Shown piece after piece: positions 34,354-42,489 of a stretch of DNA of 64,000 bases. A program made the position numbers and the translations under genes. How positions within the stretch are numbered: position 1 is the stretch's first letter; the number at the start of each line of letters is the position of its first letter. The stretch is from positions 1,984,001 to 2,048,000 of the forward strand of contig NC_015635.1 in the NCBI RefSeq assembly GCF_000270245.1. Reading direction: 5' to 3'. Below the pieces are notes generated by a model. It saw nothing but the letters and a program-made list of their open reading frames with translations, had not been told where the DNA came from and did not search any database. Source of the DNA: Microlunatus phosphovorus NM-1. Its GTDB lineage: Bacteria; Actinomycetota; Actinomycetes; Propionibacteriales; Propionibacteriaceae.

Positions 34354-35769
34354 GTGAGCACACCCGAGCAGGACGATGTCAAGCGCCGTGAGAGGGCCCA
34401 GCAGGTGGCGTTGTGGAGGTATCAGCTGATCTGCCCTGCCCTGGATCCGGAGCTGTCGACCAAGGCGCGCGGCCGGATCGTGCGGACGATCGCGGCCCGC
34501 ACCCATGCCGGCCCGTTCGGCGGGCAGCATTCCTACTCCCGCGACAGCCTGGACCGCTGGATCCGGCGCTACCGGGCCGGCGGGTTCGACGCGTTGGCGC
34601 CCTCGCTGCGCCAGCCCGGGTCCCGGATCGACACGACGGTGCTGGAGCTCGCGGTCGCGTTGAAACGGGAGAACCCGGACCGCACCGCGGCCCAGGTCGC
34701 CCGGATCCTGCGGGCCTCGGGTGGCTACTCGCCGTCGGAGTCCACGCTGCTGCGGCTGTTCCACCGCCGCGAGCTGATGGGCCCCGCGACCGGGCAGCAG
34801 GCCGCGTTCGGCCGGTTCGAGGCCGACGCCCCGAACCAACGCTGGGTCGGTGACGCATTGCACGGCCCTCGGATCGGGGGACGGAAGAGCTACCTGTTCG
34901 CGTTCCTCGACGATCACTCCCGGCTGGTCACCGGGTATCGGTTCGGGTTCGCCGAGGACGTCGTGCGGCTGGCCGCCGCGTTCGAGCCGGCCCTGGCGGC
35001 CCGCGGCGTTCCCGGCTCCTGCTATGTCGACAACGGATCGGCCTATGTCGATGCGTGGCTGCTCCGTGCCTGCGCCAAGCTCGGGATCCGGCTTGTCCAT
35101 TCCACCCCGCACCGGCCCCAGGGCCGCGGCAAGATCGAACGCTTCTTCCGCACCGTGCGGGAGCAGTTCCTCGTCGAGGTCGCCGACACCACAGCCGCCG
35201 ACCTCACCGACCGGTCCCCAGCTACCGCGCTGCTGGAGCTGAACGCGTTGTTCACCGCCTGGGTGGAGTCGGTCTACCACCACCAGGTGCACTCCGAGAC
35301 CGGGCAGACACCGCTGAACCGGTGGAACGACGGCTGGCAGGCCGCCGGGCACAACCCGGCCATGCCGTCCGCCGACGCGTTGACCGAGGCGTTCTTGTGG
35401 TCCCAGTACCGCACCGTCACCAAGACCGCGACAGTCTCGCTGCACAGCAACACCTACCAGGTCGAGCCGGCGCTGGTCGGACGCAAGGTCGAGCTGGTGT
35501 TCTCCCCGTTCAACCTCGAAGCCATCGAGGTCCGCCACGGCGGCCGCTCCTACGGGCCCGCGATACCGCACGTGATCACCCGACACGCCCACCCCAAAGC
35601 ACGACCCGAGACACCAGAGCCGGCTGAGGCGCCCACGACGACCGGGATCGCCTACCTCCAACTGGTCGCCGACGCCCACCACGCCCAGGTCGCCGCCGAC
35701 GAACGGATCGGCTACCAAGCCCTCTACTCCACCACCAACGACCCCGAGACTGGACTTCCCCCCGTTTGA
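34354..35769 (+). CDS. DDE (rve/Mu-type) transposase, C-terminus cut by IS3
   Basis: About 471 residues remain from a GTG start at 34354 (GAGG upstream). N-terminal HTH domains (residues 1-150) precede an rve core: RWVGDALHGPRIGGRK (Asp), CYVDNGSAYVD (Asp) and PHRPQGRGKIERFFRTVREQ (Glu). A Mu-type beta-barrel follows (about 370-440, VSLHSNTYQVEPALVGRKVELV). The original frame continued past 35750. After removing the IS3 copy it reads through 37041-37164 for about 41 more residues to a stop that overlaps the ATPase start. The catalytic core is complete, but the tail that would contact the ATPase is lost. Confidence 0.85.
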   Translation: MSTPEQDDVKRRERAQQVALWRYQLICPALDPELSTKARGRIVRTIAARTHAGPFGGQHSYSRDSLDRWIRRYRAGGFDALAPSLRQPGSRIDTTVLELAVALKRENPDRTAAQVARILRASGGYSPSESTLLRLFHRRELMGPATGQQAAFGRFEADAPNQRWVGDALHGPRIGGRKSYLFAFLDDHSRLVTGYRFGFAEDVVRLAAAFEPALAARGVPGSCYVDNGSAYVDAWLLRACAKLGIRLVHSTPHRPQGRGKIERFFRTVREQFLVEVADTTAADLTDRSPATALLELNALFTAWVESVYHHQVHSETGQTPLNRWNDGWQAAGHNPAMPSADALTEAFLWSQYRTVTKTATVSLHSNTYQVEPALVGRKVELVFSPFNLEAIEVRHGGRSYGPAIPHVITRHAHPKARPETPEPAEAPTTTGIAYLQLVADAHHAQVAADERIGYQALYSTTNDPETGLPPV

Positions 35770-35817
35770 CGGACACCTGACCTGAGGTGGCCACTGGTCA
35801 CCAGGGAGGATGTCGTT

Positions 35818-36111
35818 GTGCCTGCTCCTCACCCGCCTGAGTTCCGCCGTCGTGCGGTCGAGCTTGCTCGTGAGCGGTCCAAGCCAGTTGCTGAGTTGGC
35901 GAAAGATCTGGGAATTTCCGAATCGTGTCTGCGTCGCTGGATGGAGCAGTCCGAGACCGACGCTGCCGGTGGTAGCGAGACGGCGTTGACCAGTCGGGAG
36001 AAGAAGGAGCTGGTCGAGCTGCGCCGGGATAAACGGCGCCTGGAGATGGAAGTCGAGATCTTGAAAAGGGCGGCCGCCTATTTTGCCCAGGAGAATGTTC
36101 TCCCAAAATAG
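35818..36111 (+). CDS. IS3 OrfA, copy A
   Basis: 97 residues: HTH (PPEFRRRAVELARERSKPVA ... SESCLRRWM) and a coiled-coil tail (ELRRDKRRLEMEVEILKRA). It ends at TAG; CCCAAAATAGTG at the junction with orfB contains a C/A run suited to -1 frameshifting. It is identical to the protein encoded at 38990-39283. Confidence 0.93.
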   Translation: MPAPHPPEFRRRAVELARERSKPVAELAKDLGISESCLRRWMEQSETDAAGGSETALTSREKKELVELRRDKRRLEMEVEILKRAAAYFAQENVLPK

Positions 36112-37001
36112 TGTACGGGCTGGTCCATGAAATGGCCGATGACGGGATTGATGTCGCGGTGGCTTGCCGGGTGCTGAATGTGTCGCGGTCGGGATACTAC
36201 GACTGGCGCGGCCGGCCTGCATCGGCACGGGAACAGGAGAACACGCTGCTGTTGAAGCTGATCGAGGAGATCCATGCCGATGAGGACATGAAGACGTACG
36301 GGGCGCCGCGGGTGCACGCCGAGCTGGTCTTGGGGCACGACCTGCAGGTGAACCAGAAGCGGGTCGCCCGGCTGATGCGCCAGGCCGGCATCCAGGGCCT
36401 GTACCGGCGGCGTCGGTCGTGGACCACGATCCGGGACCCGCACGCCATCCCCGCCAAGGACCTCGTCAACCGCCGGTTCACGGTGGACGGTCCGAACCGG
36501 TTGTGGCTGACCGACATCACCGAGCACCCGACGGTGGAGGGCAAGGTGTACTGCGCCGCGGTCATGGACGCCTGGTCCCGCCGGGTCCTGGGCTGGTCCA
36601 TCGACGACAACATGCGGAAGGAGCTCGTGGTCGACGCGCTCGGGATGGCGGTGCTGCGGCGCAACCCGATGGACGTCGACAATAACACGATCATGCATTC
36701 CGATCACGGGTCGCAATTCACATCGTGGGCATTCAGTCAGAAAGTCTATGATGCCGGGCTGGTGCCGTCGATGGGCAGTGTGGGCGACTGCTACGACAAT
36801 GCGATGATGGAGTCCTTCTGGGAGAGAATGCAACTCGAGCTGCTCGATTCGCAGGTATGGTTCACCCGGGACGAGCTTGCCAACGCGATGTTTCGATGGA
36901 TAGAATCATGGTATAATCGGAGACGTCGGCATTCGAGTATTGGAATGCTGTCGCCGATAGAGTTTGAAACCCGTTCCACAGGGTCAGACCGTCCGGGCTG
37001 A
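36111..37001 (+). CDS. IS3 OrfB, copy A
   Basis: The 296-residue transposase has LWLTDITEHPTVEGKVYCAA (Asp), MHSDHGSQFTS (Asp) and GDCYDNAMMESFWERMQLEL (Glu), and ends RRRHSSIGMLSPIEFE. The GTG at 36111 overlaps the last base of the orfA stop. The frame is intact and identical to copy B. Confidence 0.94.
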   Translation: MYGLVHEMADDGIDVAVACRVLNVSRSGYYDWRGRPASAREQENTLLLKLIEEIHADEDMKTYGAPRVHAELVLGHDLQVNQKRVARLMRQAGIQGLYRRRRSWTTIRDPHAIPAKDLVNRRFTVDGPNRLWLTDITEHPTVEGKVYCAAVMDAWSRRVLGWSIDDNMRKELVVDALGMAVLRRNPMDVDNNTIMHSDHGSQFTSWAFSQKVYDAGLVPSMGSVGDCYDNAMMESFWERMQLELLDSQVWFTRDELANAMFRWIESWYNRRRRHSSIGMLSPIEFETRSTGSDRPG

Positions 37002-37040
37002 CCCTCAACCCCGAGTGTCCGTGGAACAGGGGGAACCTCA

Positions 37041-37164
37041 AGACCACCAACGACAACACCAAGATCACCGAGGACGGGCAGCTGCCCGGACAGACCAGCA
37101 TCGACGACTTCCCCGCGACAACCGCTGACAGCACCAGCGTGCACCTGGAGGAGGACCAGGCGTG
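37041..37164 (+). pseudogene. Severed C-terminal tail of the DDE transposase
   Basis: In the frame of the interrupted transposase it reads TNDNTKITEDGQLPGQTSID to EEDQA and a TGA that overlaps the GTG of the ATPase gene. It has no start of its own. Confidence 0.75.
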
Positions 37165-37980
37165 AGCATCCAACGACTACAGGCCCACTACGGATTCACC
37201 CGGATGCCGTTCGGCCGAGGCCTCGCCCCGTCGATGCTGCACCGCCCCAGCGGACACGCCGAAGCCGTCGCCCGGATCGGCTGGTGCATCGACCAGCACG
37301 CCCTCGGCGTGATCACCGGCGAGGTCGGCGCCGGCAAGACCGTCGCCGTCCGCGCCGCCACCGCAGCCCTCGACACCAGCCGCCACGTCGTCATCTACCT
37401 GCCCAACCCCTCCGTCGGCGTCCGCGGCATGCTGCACCACGTCGTCGCCACCCTCGGCCAGGTCCCCTCCTTCTACACCGCAACCCTGGTCCCACAAGCC
37501 GCCGACGCGCTCGCCACCGAACACGCCGAACGCGGCCGCACCCCCATCGTGATCTTCGACGAAGCCCACCTCCTCGACAACGCCCAGATGGAAGCCGTCC
37601 GCATGCTCACCAACCACAACATGGATTCCGGCGCCCCCTTCGCCGCCCTGCTCGTGGGCCAGCCCACCCTGCGACAACGACTCCGCCTCGGCGTCCTCGC
37701 CGCACTCGACCAACGCATCGCCGTCCGCTACGCCCTCGCCGGCATGACCGCCACCGAGACCGGCGACTACATCTCCCACCACCTCAAGATCGCCGGCCGC
37801 GCCGACACCCTATTCAGCACCGACGCGATCACCCTGATCCACAACGCCTCACGCGGCTACCCGCGCGCGATCAACAACCTCGCCGTCAACGCCCTCACCG
37901 CCACCTTCGCCCGCAACCAGACCATCGTCGACGAGAAAGCCGCCCGCACCGCCATCTCCGAAACCGGCGCCGAACAGTAA
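37162..37980 (+). CDS. AAA ATPase (TniB/ExeA-like transposition protein)
   Basis: 272 residues. Walker A is GEVGAGKTVAV (about 53-63), Walker B is IVIFDEAHLLDN (about 128-139), with sensor-1-like LLVGQPTLRQ and a C-terminal ATPase lid (YPRAINNLAVNAL). Its GTG overlaps the original stop of the transposase (GTGA). Such ATPases (TniB, IstB, MuB-like) choose targets and activate DDE transposases. Two IS3 copies now bracket it, cutting it off from its operon's promoter. Confidence 0.88.
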   Translation: MSIQRLQAHYGFTRMPFGRGLAPSMLHRPSGHAEAVARIGWCIDQHALGVITGEVGAGKTVAVRAATAALDTSRHVVIYLPNPSVGVRGMLHHVVATLGQVPSFYTATLVPQAADALATEHAERGRTPIVIFDEAHLLDNAQMEAVRMLTNHNMDSGAPFAALLVGQPTLRQRLRLGVLAALDQRIAVRYALAGMTATETGDYISHHLKIAGRADTLFSTDAITLIHNASRGYPRAINNLAVNALTATFARNQTIVDEKAARTAISETGAEQ

Positions 37981-38099
37981 CCCTCACCACGCCGACCACC
38001 CAGTCACCCCGACGACCAGGCCCCGCCAGCAACCAGCCGGCGGGGCCTACTCACGTCCCGTGAGGTTCCCCCTGTTCCACGGACACTCGGGGTTGAGGG

Positions 38100-38990
38100 T
38101 CAGCCCGGACGGTCTGACCCTGTGGAACGGGTTTCAAACTCTATCGGCGACAGCATTCCAATACTCGAATGCCGACGTCTCCGATTATACCATGATTCTA
38201 TCCATCGAAACATCGCGTTGGCAAGCTCGTCCCGGGTGAACCATACCTGCGAATCGAGCAGCTCGAGTTGCATTCTCTCCCAGAAGGACTCCATCATCGC
38301 ATTGTCGTAGCAGTCGCCCACACTGCCCATCGACGGCACCAGCCCGGCATCATAGACTTTCTGACTGAATGCCCACGATGTGAATTGCGACCCGTGATCG
38401 GAATGCATGATCGTGTTATTGTCGACGTCCATCGGGTTGCGCCGCAGCACCGCCATCCCGAGCGCGTCGACCACGAGCTCCTTCCGCATGTTGTCGTCGA
38501 TGGACCAGCCCAGGACCCGGCGGGACCAGGCGTCCATGACCGCGGCGCAGTACACCTTGCCCTCCACCGTCGGGTGCTCGGTGATGTCGGTCAGCCACAA
38601 CCGGTTCGGACCGTCCACCGTGAACCGGCGGTTGACGAGGTCCTTGGCGGGGATGGCGTGCGGGTCCCGGATCGTGGTCCACGACCGACGCCGCCGGTAC
38701 AGGCCCTGGATGCCGGCCTGGCGCATCAGCCGGGCGACCCGCTTCTGGTTCACCTGCAGGTCGTGCCCCAAGACCAGCTCGGCGTGCACCCGCGGCGCCC
38801 CGTACGTCTTCATGTCCTCATCGGCATGGATCTCCTCGATCAGCTTCAACAGCAGCGTGTTCTCCTGTTCCCGTGCCGATGCAGGCCGGCCGCGCCAGTC
38901 GTAGTATCCCGACCGCGACACATTCAGCACCCGGCAAGCCACCGCGACATCAATCCCGTCATCGGCCATTTCATGGACCAGCCCGTACAC
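38100..38990 (-). CDS. IS3 OrfB, copy B
   Basis: 296-residue DDE transposase identical to the copy A product (MYGLVHEMADDGIDVAVACR start, same DDE motifs). The GTG start overlaps the orfA stop. Confidence 0.94.
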   Translation of the reverse strand: MYGLVHEMADDGIDVAVACRVLNVSRSGYYDWRGRPASAREQENTLLLKLIEEIHADEDMKTYGAPRVHAELVLGHDLQVNQKRVARLMRQAGIQGLYRRRRSWTTIRDPHAIPAKDLVNRRFTVDGPNRLWLTDITEHPTVEGKVYCAAVMDAWSRRVLGWSIDDNMRKELVVDALGMAVLRRNPMDVDNNTIMHSDHGSQFTSWAFSQKVYDAGLVPSMGSVGDCYDNAMMESFWERMQLELLDSQVWFTRDELANAMFRWIESWYNRRRRHSSIGMLSPIEFETRSTGSDRPG

Positions 38991-39283
38991 TATTTTGGGA
39001 GAACATTCTCCTGGGCAAAATAGGCGGCCGCCCTTTTCAAGATCTCGACTTCCATCTCCAGGCGCCGTTTATCCCGGCGCAGCTCGACCAGCTCCTTCTT
39101 CTCCCGACTGGTCAACGCCGTCTCGCTACCACCGGCAGCGTCGGTCTCGGACTGCTCCATCCAGCGACGCAGACACGATTCGGAAATTCCCAGATCTTTC
39201 GCCAACTCAGCAACTGGCTTGGACCGCTCACGAGCAAGCTCGACCGCACGACGGCGGAACTCAGGCGGGTGAGGAGCAGGCAC
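38990..39283 (-). CDS. IS3 OrfA, copy B
   Basis: 97-residue HTH/coiled-coil protein identical to the copy A product; same frameshift-prone junction with orfB. Confidence 0.93.
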   Translation of the reverse strand: MPAPHPPEFRRRAVELARERSKPVAELAKDLGISESCLRRWMEQSETDAAGGSETALTSREKKELVELRRDKRRLEMEVEILKRAAAYFAQENVLPK

Positions 39284-39424
39284 AACGACATCCTCCCTGG
39301 TGACCAGTGGCCACCTCAGGTCAGGTGTCCGTCAAACGGGGGGAAGTCCACCGATCATCGGCAACACCAACGACGCCATCATCGGCAGAATCAATGACGG
39401 ACAACAAGCAAGCCCCGGAGGGCG

Positions 39425-41236
39425 TCACGGGTGGTGGGCTGTCTTGCCATGTTGCCGAGCCCGGAGGCTGCGATGGCAGGAGGTGTGCACCAGGCGTGTT
39501 CGGTTCCCGTCCGGTGTGCCGCCTCGCCCGTGGTGGGTGAGGTAGTCGACGGCGATCGCTCTGCGGGTCACCTGCAGCCACCAGCGCTCCCATTCGTGGG
39601 GAGATTGGGGCGGCTGCCGGGGTGAGAGCAGATGGTCCCCGCACAACGGACAACGTCCGTCCTGCCTGGCGAGCAGGCGAACGTTGTACTCGTCGAGCGG
39701 GGGTGGCACCTTCCGCCGTCGGGCAGCCCAGTAGTCGGACAGGTCGGGGTCATCAGGAGATGCCGCGCCTTTGACCAGCTGGTGCCGGACGATCGATGTC
39801 CAGGAGAACTTGACCAGGTAGGGCACGTCGCCGTGCTCGTTGGCGGCGTCGCGGGCGCCGAATACCCAACGGTCGTTCCTGAACTTGTTGAACCGGCCGA
39901 AGTAGCGGCGCGCGATCCACTTCCTCGCCTTGTTGGGGTGGGTGTGGCAGCCCCATCGGTAGAGAAGCCGCCACAGGTAGTGGTCCAGCGCGGAGAACAC
40001 CCGACTGGACACCACCCCGCGGTAGTAGGCGGCCCAGCCCCGGATGATGGGGTTGAGCCGGGCGATGACCGCCCCCGCGTTCGAGCCGCGCAGGCTGCGC
40101 ACCTCGTCAGCGAGCCGTTTCCGCACACGCCGGACCGCGTCCTGGCTGGGTGTGATCAGCAGCTTGCCGGGACCATGGCCCTGGCGGTAGCGGCGGATGT
40201 TGAACCCCAGGAAGTCGAAGCCCTCTTCGAGGGCGACGACACGGGTCTTGTCTTCGTTGAAGACAAGACCCCGGGGCGCCAGCCACTCGGCCAGTCCCGC
40301 CTTGACCCGACTGACCTGCTGCTGGTCGTAGCAGCAGGCCACCATGTCGTCGGCGTACCTGACCAGGACCGGGGTTCCCGCTACTGCCTTACCGGCGTTG
40401 ACACCGTGTCGGCGGTAACGGACCCCTGCGGCCGTTTCCAGGCCGTGCAGCGCCACGTTCATCAACAGCGGGCTGATCACCCCGCCTTGCGGAGTGCCCG
40501 CCTCGGTCGGGGCGAGTCTGCCCTTCTCCATCACCCCGGCTCTCAACCACTGCGCGATCATCCCCCTGGCGGGGAAGGACCCGAGCGGGTCAAGGAGCCG
40601 GTCATGATCGATGTTGTCGAACGCGGCGGACAGGTCGGCGTCCAAGATCCACACCCGCCGGGCACGCGGCCCGTTGAGCACGGTTAACAGCAGACCGACT
40701 GCGTCCGCGCAGCCACGACCCGGTCGAAACCCATAGGAACGGGGCTCGAACCGTGCCTCCCACTCCGGCTCCAACGCGTTCCGGACCCGCGCCTGGTGGC
40801 ATCGGTCCATGAGCACCGGAATCCCGAGCGGGCGCTGCTTGCCGCCTGCCTTAGGAATGTACACACGCCGGACCGGCACCGGATCCCACGACGAACGTGA
40901 CTGGTGCACCCGCACCGCCACCTCCGCCCTGGCCGCGGAGGTCAAGGCGACCTCCCCGTCGATCCCGGCCGTCCGTCGCCCACTGTTGCGCTGGGTGACC
41001 TGCCGAACACTAAGCAACGTGTTCGACCAAGACGCCAGCATCATCTTCTGCAAGGACCGGGCCTTGACCCAGTCCTGTCCCCGCGTCGCCTTGAAGATCC
41101 TGTGCCGCAACCTCGCTACGTTCTCCTCGTGAGCACGCCACTGCACGGCGTCCCAGTCGAAGTCGTCCTTGGGTCCGTTCACCGTGATGGTGTCCAACGT
41201 GCCCCCTCGGTTCGTGAGGCCATCCGGCCTCGGCAT
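39425..41236 (-). CDS. Group II intron reverse transcriptase/maturase/HNH endonuclease
   Basis: 603 residues. The RT domain shows YIPKAGGKQRPLGIP (about 126-140), ILDADLSAAFDNIDHD, GTPQGGVISPLLMN and the catalytic RYADDMVACC (Asp 296-297). The maturase X domain covers about 370-480, and a C-terminal HNH domain has CPLCGDH ... HHGRGG ... VHTSCH zinc and catalytic residues. It should splice and mobilise the surrounding intron. The gene is complete, but its intron's domain V lies 6 kb further along because a transposon inserted just after the stop. The ATG at 41236 was chosen; no clear ribosome-binding site was assessed. Confidence 0.92.
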   Translation of the reverse strand: MPRPDGLTNRGGTLDTITVNGPKDDFDWDAVQWRAHEENVARLRHRIFKATRGQDWVKARSLQKMMLASWSNTLLSVRQVTQRNSGRRTAGIDGEVALTSAARAEVAVRVHQSRSSWDPVPVRRVYIPKAGGKQRPLGIPVLMDRCHQARVRNALEPEWEARFEPRSYGFRPGRGCADAVGLLLTVLNGPRARRVWILDADLSAAFDNIDHDRLLDPLGSFPARGMIAQWLRAGVMEKGRLAPTEAGTPQGGVISPLLMNVALHGLETAAGVRYRRHGVNAGKAVAGTPVLVRYADDMVACCYDQQQVSRVKAGLAEWLAPRGLVFNEDKTRVVALEEGFDFLGFNIRRYRQGHGPGKLLITPSQDAVRRVRKRLADEVRSLRGSNAGAVIARLNPIIRGWAAYYRGVVSSRVFSALDHYLWRLLYRWGCHTHPNKARKWIARRYFGRFNKFRNDRWVFGARDAANEHGDVPYLVKFSWTSIVRHQLVKGAASPDDPDLSDYWAARRRKVPPPLDEYNVRLLARQDGRCPLCGDHLLSPRQPPQSPHEWERWWLQVTRRAIAVDYLTHHGRGGTPDGNRTRLVHTSCHRSLRARQHGKTAHHP

Positions 41237-41877
41237 TCAAAGGCTCACCTGCCCACGTCAGCGCCCTTTCGGACCCAGCCCTTCGACCGGCATCCGACCG
41301 GTTCCCCGCAGCGGCCGCCTGGAGCAGCGGCCATCCACCACGAGTCCCGTTGCCTTACGGCCACCGGCATCTGCTTCTTGGGCATCCTGTCCCGCCGAGG
41401 ATCTCGGCCCCTCTCACGAATCGGCCTACCAGCACCAACACAGCGGCCCTGGACCTCGACGAGGTTTCCACGTTCCACGCACATGAGACACGACCGGGTT
41501 GGGTGCCCCCTCTACCCCGAGGCCAACGGTGTCCACACGACCGGCAGTTCTTTCCAGTCGCCGCTCGCCGCCTCTGCCAGCGGCCAGGCCCTACCACCCG
41601 GTTGCCACAAAGCCGTCGTTGCCGGGCTTGAAGTGACGAGGCATCGTCAGGGGTTCACTCACGTTCACCCGTCCGGCCTTCCCCTCGCCTGTGTTCCCCC
41701 GGGACGGAGCAGGGGCCCTTGGGCTTCTTCCTCGAGCTCCGCACCCTCAGCAGGCAGGACCTACCGAGCGCACGTCGAGGCGGGGACCGATCTCGAACAC
41801 TGATCGGGGACTACCCGCTCGGCATCGCCGACCTCCAATCCAGGCATCCACTCACTATGCGCGACCTCGTGTCGCAC
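41237..41877 (-). ncRNA. Group II intron 5' ribozyme domains
   Basis: From GTGCGAC at 41877 to the reverse-transcriptase gene, about 640 nt with no gene of its own. This is the expected position and size of domains I-III and the start of IV. I identified the boundary from the GTGCG start and the in-frame exon junction, not from a full secondary-structure fold. Confidence 0.75.
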
Positions 41878-42122
41878 AGAACCAGGTCCACTGGGTCCGC
41901 GACATGACGTTCGGCGAGGACCACTCCCAGGTTCGTACTGGCACTCTTCCCCGCGTGATGGCGACTCTGCGTAACGCGGCGATCGGGCTCCTCCGCCTCC
42001 GCGGAGCACGCACCAGCATCGCCGCCGCGACCCGCAGCCTCGGCCGCCAACCCGGCCGACTGCTCGACCTGATCGATCACGCCCAGATCACACCAGTCAC
42101 AACAACATCAACTTTGAATTGA
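41878..42122 (+). pseudogene. ISAs1-family transposase, 3' part
   Basis: It continues codon 320: AG completes GAG (Glu), then [38 protein letters not shown] and the stop TGA at 42120-42122. This is the conserved C-terminus of ISAs1 transposases and joins exactly with 32386-33343. Confidence 0.88.
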
Positions 42123-42129
42123 CCCTGCG

Positions 42130-42283
42130 GTGCGCCCGGTCAGCTCGGTCTGGATCAGCAGCCGATGGAAGATCGACCAGACTCGGTTGTAACGCAGCCG
42201 ACGACCACGGGGCGACACCAGCAACGCCGGTGTCGCCTGCTCGGGTTGGAGCCGGTCACACATGTCCAGGTAGCCGTATAGAC
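42130..42283 (-). pseudogene. Tyrosine recombinase internal fragment
   Basis: One minus frame reads AGLYGYLDMCDRLQPEQATP and then ALLVSPRGRRLRYNRVWSIF, a block typical of phage-integrase-family catalytic domains upstream of the HxxR motif. It is cut at the ISAs1 end and open only over about 50 codons. A relic recombinase gene was the target of, or was truncated by, the ISAs1 insertion. Confidence 0.55.
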
Positions 42284-42312
42284 CAGCGTGGGCGTACGCC
42301 TACTGTGATGCG

Positions 42313-42489
42313 GTGCTGACCGATAAGGCGGCCTTGGTCGACAGCGCGGAGTTACGGAGGATCGGCACCTATCTACCGCGGAAGCCCGCTGACCTCAGTC
42401 TGTGGCTGGATCAGCAGCTGCCTCACGTCCTCCCCGACTTGCTCATACCTGCTGGGCAGAAGGCGGGCGGGCCACTGAGTTCGGGGTAA
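42313..42489 (+). CDS. Small hypothetical ORF
   Basis: 58 codons from GTG (LTDKAALVDSAELRRIGTYL ... LPHVLPDLLIPAG). The composition is protein-like, but there is no recognised family or clear ribosome-binding site. It may be the tail of a larger, lost gene, since the frame is open from about 42273. Confidence 0.3.
   Translation: MLTDKAALVDSAELRRIGTYLPRKPADLSLWLDQQLPHVLPDLLIPAGQKAGGPLSSG

Larger units (their letters stand above)
35751..37040 (+). mobile_element. IS3-family element, copy A (1290 bp)
   Basis: The ends are TGGACTTCCCCCCGTTTGAC (35751) and, inward from 37040, TGAGGTTCCCCCTGTTCCAC. A 4-base target duplication AGAC flanks it (35747-35750 and 37041-37044). It inserted in the 3' end of the transposon's transposase gene. 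Copy B at 38061 has the same length and encodes identical proteins in inverted orientation. Confidence 0.93.
38061..39350 (-). mobile_element. IS3-family element, copy B (1290 bp, inverted)
   Basis: It has the same ends as copy A (TGAGGTTCCCCCTGTTCCAC at 38061, TGGACTTCCCCCCGTTTGAC inward from 39350) and the same length. A 3-base duplication CCG flanks it (38058-38060 and 39351-39353). It lies 56 bases inside the transposon's right end. With copy A it forms a long inverted repeat around the ATPase gene. Confidence 0.92.
33426..39406 (+). mobile_element. TGT...ACA transposon: DUF6431-like, DDE transposase and AAA ATPase
   Basis: The ends are TGTTGACCGTC (33426) and, inward from 39406, TGTTGTCCGTC. 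A 6-base target duplication AGCAAG flanks it (33420-33425 and 39407-39412). Subterminal repeats are visible: CCGTCGTT-type motifs on the left and CATCATCGGCA twice on the right. It encodes a DUF6431-like protein, an rve/Mu-type transposase and a TniB/ExeA-like ATPase. Two inverted IS3 copies interrupt it. Without them it would be about 3.4 kb. Confidence 0.85.
33344..41877 (-). mobile_element. Group II intron, antisense in the ISAs1 transposase, split by a transposon
   Basis: On the minus strand the intron starts GTGCGACACGAGG at 41877 and ends CTACCCGAC at 33344, the GUGYG...AY boundaries of group II introns. It carries a reverse transcriptase/maturase/HNH gene (39425-41236) and a perfect domain V (33385-33418). 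Without the inserted transposon (33426-39412) it is about 2.55 kb, a normal length. The flanking ISAs1 exons join in frame, which confirms both boundaries. Confidence 0.9.
32248..42127 (+). mobile_element. ISAs1-family element containing an antisense group II intron and further insertions
   Basis: The inverted ends start CAGGGCCTGTTCAAAGT at 32248 and, read inward from 42127, CAGGGTCAATTCAAAGT. Removing everything between 33344 and 41877 restores a 400-codon transposase frame. No clear target duplication is visible at the outer ends. This is the outermost shell of a five-level nest. Confidence 0.85.

Noticed and set aside
41768-41773. GTGCGCTCGG at 41773 as the 5' end of the group II intron
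   Set aside because: GTGCGAC at 41877 restores the ISAs1 frame exactly when joined to 33343; the 41773 start would leave 104 bases of non-exon sequence.
32248-42127. A target-site duplication for the ISAs1 element
   Set aside because: The flanks (CTCACCC against CGGTGCG) do not agree; the outer flanks may have been rearranged.
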